Below, piece by piece: positions 55,650 through 57,823 of a stretch of DNA of 57,823 nt. Where the stretch lies: the NCBI GenBank assembly GCA_902625475.1, contig CACOBR010000008.1, forward strand, positions 1 through 57,823, given 5' to 3'. Below the pieces are notes generated by a model, which saw only the letters and a list, made by a program, of their open reading frames with translations, was not told the DNA's origin and searched no databases. How positions within the stretch are numbered: the stretch's first letter is position 1; the number at the start of each line of letters is the position of its first letter. The position numbers and the translations under genes are program-made. The DNA is from an uncultured Alphaproteobacteria bacterium. Lineage in GTDB: Bacteria > Pseudomonadota > Alphaproteobacteria > Rhodobacterales > Rhodobacteraceae.

Positions 55650-56816
55650 ATGAGTTTTAGAGCTACAGATATGTTTGGGAATTGGTCATTTCCTACCGAT
55701 ATTAAATTTGGGTGCGGTGAAATTAATAAACTAGTTGATTCATGCAAGGAATTAAACTTAAAGAACCCACTTCTAGTAACAGATAAGGACATTAGTGAAA
55801 CAGAAATCAGATTTAAAATATGTGATTTACTAAAGAAATCAAAAATTAAATTTGACATCTTTCACAATATAAGTGGTAATCCTACAGATCTTGAATTAGA
55901 TTACGCAATTGAATTTTTTAAATCTAATCAACATGATAGTGTTATTACTTTTGGTGGAGGATCTGCATTAGATGTTGGTAAAATGGTCGCCTTTATGGCC
56001 AGACAAATTTTGTCTTTATGGGAATTTGAAGATATTGGTAATAATTGGAAAAAAGCTAATTCTAATAGCATATATCCTATAATTGCAATTCCAACAACAG
56101 CAGGAACTGGTTCTGAGGTTGGTCGTGCCAGTGTTATAACAAATTTGAGCAAACAAGAAAAAAAAATAATTTTTCACCCAAAAGTACTTCCTAGTAAAGT
56201 TATATGTGATCCTGAACTAACAGTAAGTATGCCAGCAAATATAACTGCTGGTACTGGTTTAGATGCTTTTGCGCACAGTGTAGAAGCCTTTTGCAGTCCC
56301 CATTATCATCCCATGGCTCAAGGTATTGCTCTAGAGGGTATGAGGTTAGTTGTTGATAATTTGTTAAAAGCTTATGAAAATCCTTATGATTTAACGTCAA
56401 GATCAAACATGATGTGTGCTGCATTAATGGGAGCAACTGCTTTTCAAAAAGGTTTAGGTGCTATTCATGCAATGAGTCATTCCATTGGTGCATTAGCAAA
56501 TAGTCATCATGGAACTACTAATGCTGTTTGTATGTTGCCAGTTTTAAGATTAAATTGTAATATTGTATCAGAACTCTTTGATAACGCTTCTGCCTATTTA
56601 GGAATAAAAGGCGGATTTAATGGTTTTTATAAGTTTGTAGAAAAACTTAATCAAGATCTTAATATTCCAAAAAATTTAATAGAATTAGGTGTCAAAAGAG
56701 ATATTATAGACCTTCTGGTAAGTAAATCCCTAAGAGATCCATCTTGTAATGGAAATCCTGTAAAATTAACCCACCAAAATATGTACAAACTTTTTGACGA
56801 AACTTTTGATAGATAA
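55650..56816 (+). CDS. Iron-containing alcohol dehydrogenase
   Basis: A 388-residue group III NAD-dependent dehydrogenase. It has the nucleotide motif FGGGSALDVGK near residue 98, PTTAGTGSEVGRASVI near 149, and metal ligands in DAFAHSVEAF and IHAMSHSIGALANSHHGTTNA. Substrates in this family include ethanol, methanol, lactaldehyde, butanol and succinic or hydroxyacid semialdehydes, and sequence does not choose between them. It follows candidate small RNA B and precedes a DMT exporter by 39 bases. Confidence 0.9.
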   Translation: MSFRATDMFGNWSFPTDIKFGCGEINKLVDSCKELNLKNPLLVTDKDISETEIRFKICDLLKKSKIKFDIFHNISGNPTDLELDYAIEFFKSNQHDSVITFGGGSALDVGKMVAFMARQILSLWEFEDIGNNWKKANSNSIYPIIAIPTTAGTGSEVGRASVITNLSKQEKKIIFHPKVLPSKVICDPELTVSMPANITAGTGLDAFAHSVEAFCSPHYHPMAQGIALEGMRLVVDNLLKAYENPYDLTSRSNMMCAALMGATAFQKGLGAIHAMSHSIGALANSHHGTTNAVCMLPVLRLNCNIVSELFDNASAYLGIKGGFNGFYKFVEKLNQDLNIPKNLIELGVKRDIIDLLVSKSLRDPSCNGNPVKLTHQNMYKLFDETFDR

Positions 56817-56855
56817 TAATAAACTATTTAAATCATTTTTTGAGTAAAAATAGAT

Positions 56856-57722
56856 ATGGGATACTTTTATGCTTTTTTTTGTGTTTTAGTATGGAGTTTT
56901 ATTCCTATAATATCAAGGCTGGGTCAAATAACACTGAATTTTTACCAGTTACTTTTTTGGTCTAATGTTATATCTACAATTGTTTTAGGTCTTTTATATT
57001 TTATATCAAATGGATGGAAAACCAATTCTATATCTATTAAAGACTATTTATATAATTTAATTTTAGGATCATTAGGTTGTGCATTATATTACTTATTTTT
57101 ATACTATGGGTACTACAATGGAAACAGTATTGAAGTACTTATTATCCAATATACTTGGCCATTACAGATGATTATATTAAGTTCCTTGTTATTTAAAGAA
57201 AAATTAAGAATTTCAAAACTCATTGCAGTTCTTTTTGGTTTTTTTGGGATTGTTGCAATAGTTGTAAAAGGGGATTTTAAAGAAATTAATTTTTCTGGAA
57301 CAAGTATAAGTCTTCTTGTTTTGTTAGGTGCTTTTTGTTTTGCTTTATTTTCAGTACTAAGTAAGAAATCAAAAGTTGAATTATTCCACTTTACATTTAT
57401 CATTTTTTTAGGAGGCACTATAACTTCTGGTTTTGCTATCATATTTTTCTCTACCTTCCAGTTTCCATCAGCTAAAGAAATAGTTCCTATCATAGCTAAT
57501 GGTTTATTAATTAATGGAATATCTTATATTTTCTGGATAAAAGCCTTAAAATCGATATCAGTTACAAGCTCTGCTGTATTTGTTTTCTTTACACCTATAT
57601 TGTCTTTAATTTGGATTTTAATATTTTTTAATGAACAGTTTTACTTATCATATATTATCGGAGGTTTTTTAGTACTTTTTTCAGGTATGTATTGTTTGAA
57701 AGAAAAAAGTAGTAAAATCTAA
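56856..57722 (+). CDS. EamA/DMT-superfamily transporter
   Basis: A 288-residue inner-membrane protein with ten predicted helices arranged as two EamA repeats. The first repeat starts FYAFFCVLVWSFIPIISR and ends YTWPLQMIILSSLLFKEKL. The second ends FFTPILSLIWILIFFNEQF, the repeat-end signature. Relatives export amino acids or metabolites, or import nucleotide sugars; the substrate is not known. Confidence 0.88.
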   Translation: MGYFYAFFCVLVWSFIPIISRLGQITLNFYQLLFWSNVISTIVLGLLYFISNGWKTNSISIKDYLYNLILGSLGCALYYLFLYYGYYNGNSIEVLIIQYTWPLQMIILSSLLFKEKLRISKLIAVLFGFFGIVAIVVKGDFKEINFSGTSISLLVLLGAFCFALFSVLSKKSKVELFHFTFIIFLGGTITSGFAIIFFSTFQFPSAKEIVPIIANGLLINGISYIFWIKALKSISVTSSAVFVFFTPILSLIWILIFFNEQFYLSYIIGGFLVLFSGMYCLKEKSSKI

Positions 57723-57728
57723 AAAATT

Positions 57729-57823
57729 ATGAATGAAAATTTATTTGTAAGTCCTTGTATAGGTATATGTACTATTGATCAAAATACTCAACAATGCGTT
57801 GGTTGCGGTAGAACTTTAGAGGA
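57729..57823 (+). CDS. DUF1289 small iron-sulfur-type protein (partial)
   Basis: The first 31 codons of a gene cut by the window end. The translation has CIGICTID followed by CVGCGRT, the four-cysteine pattern of DUF1289 (YdhL-type) proteins, which are predicted to bind a metal or an iron-sulfur cluster. The ATG at 57729 lies 7 bases after the DMT transporter stop, so it is probably co-transcribed. Confidence 0.85.
   Translation, partial: MNENLFVSPCIGICTIDQNTQQCVGCGRTLE

Overview
The window is an AT-rich, gene-dense chromosome segment that most resembles a streamlined marine alphaproteobacterium. This is inferred from gene content and protein style: red-type RuBisCO with CbbX, an alphaproteobacterial-style UmuD, OlsBA ornithine-lipid genes, and a heterodimeric FDH1-type formate dehydrogenase. 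Intergenic gaps are short and several gene pairs overlap. I see no insertion sequence, prophage, CRISPR array or rRNA. There are two tRNA genes, Leu(CAA) and Pro(TGG).

Layout. 1-5.1 kb: pdxA, htpG, then a leftward group of a ribosome-recycling-factor-like paralogue, a secreted-protein reading frame with no normal start codon, and a GST; a small membrane protein follows. 5.1-12.0 kb: a Calvin-Benson module, with divergent cbbR and a fbp-prk-fba-cbbL-cbbS-cbbX operon. 12.1-19.4 kb: mlaA, a cysS-cimA-glycosylase-hydrolase run, an HNH protein, dsbB, a DedA-family gene and a small secreted protein. 19.4-26.3 kb: tRNA-Leu, a TPR-methyltransferase, and a five-gene branched-chain-amino-acid-type ABC importer. 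26.5-32.0 kb: a two-subunit NAD-linked formate dehydrogenase and a convergent GlxA-type regulator. 32.1-41.3 kb: aroG, serB, gmk, a gamma-carbonic-anhydrase-like gene, olsB and olsA, then eno, mazG, gpt, fabI and pdxH. 41.4-48.1 kb: tRNA-Pro, a small secreted protein, a renalase-like flavoprotein facing a photolyase-like protein with swapped domain order, an ABC-F ATPase and umuDC. 48.3-57.8 kb: accessory metabolism (MmgE/PrpD, PhyH-type dioxygenase, kdsD, methyltransferases, VOC, galM, Fe-type alcohol dehydrogenase, DMT exporter) and the start of a DUF1289 gene.

How the genes could work together (inference): formate from one-carbon or methylated-amine breakdown would be oxidised by the formate dehydrogenase to CO2 and NADH, and the Calvin operon could refix CO2. 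Gene content alone does not show whether the cell is autotrophic or mixotrophic.

The least expected signal is non-coding. Two short intergenic units (about 50764-50854 and 55493-55586) each begin 12 bases after a correctly spaced sigma-54 -24/-12 motif and end in an intrinsic terminator. They look like a pair of sigma-54-dependent small RNAs. The second contains 13 bases perfectly complementary to the 3' UTR of the PhyH gene, about 130 bases before the first unit starts.
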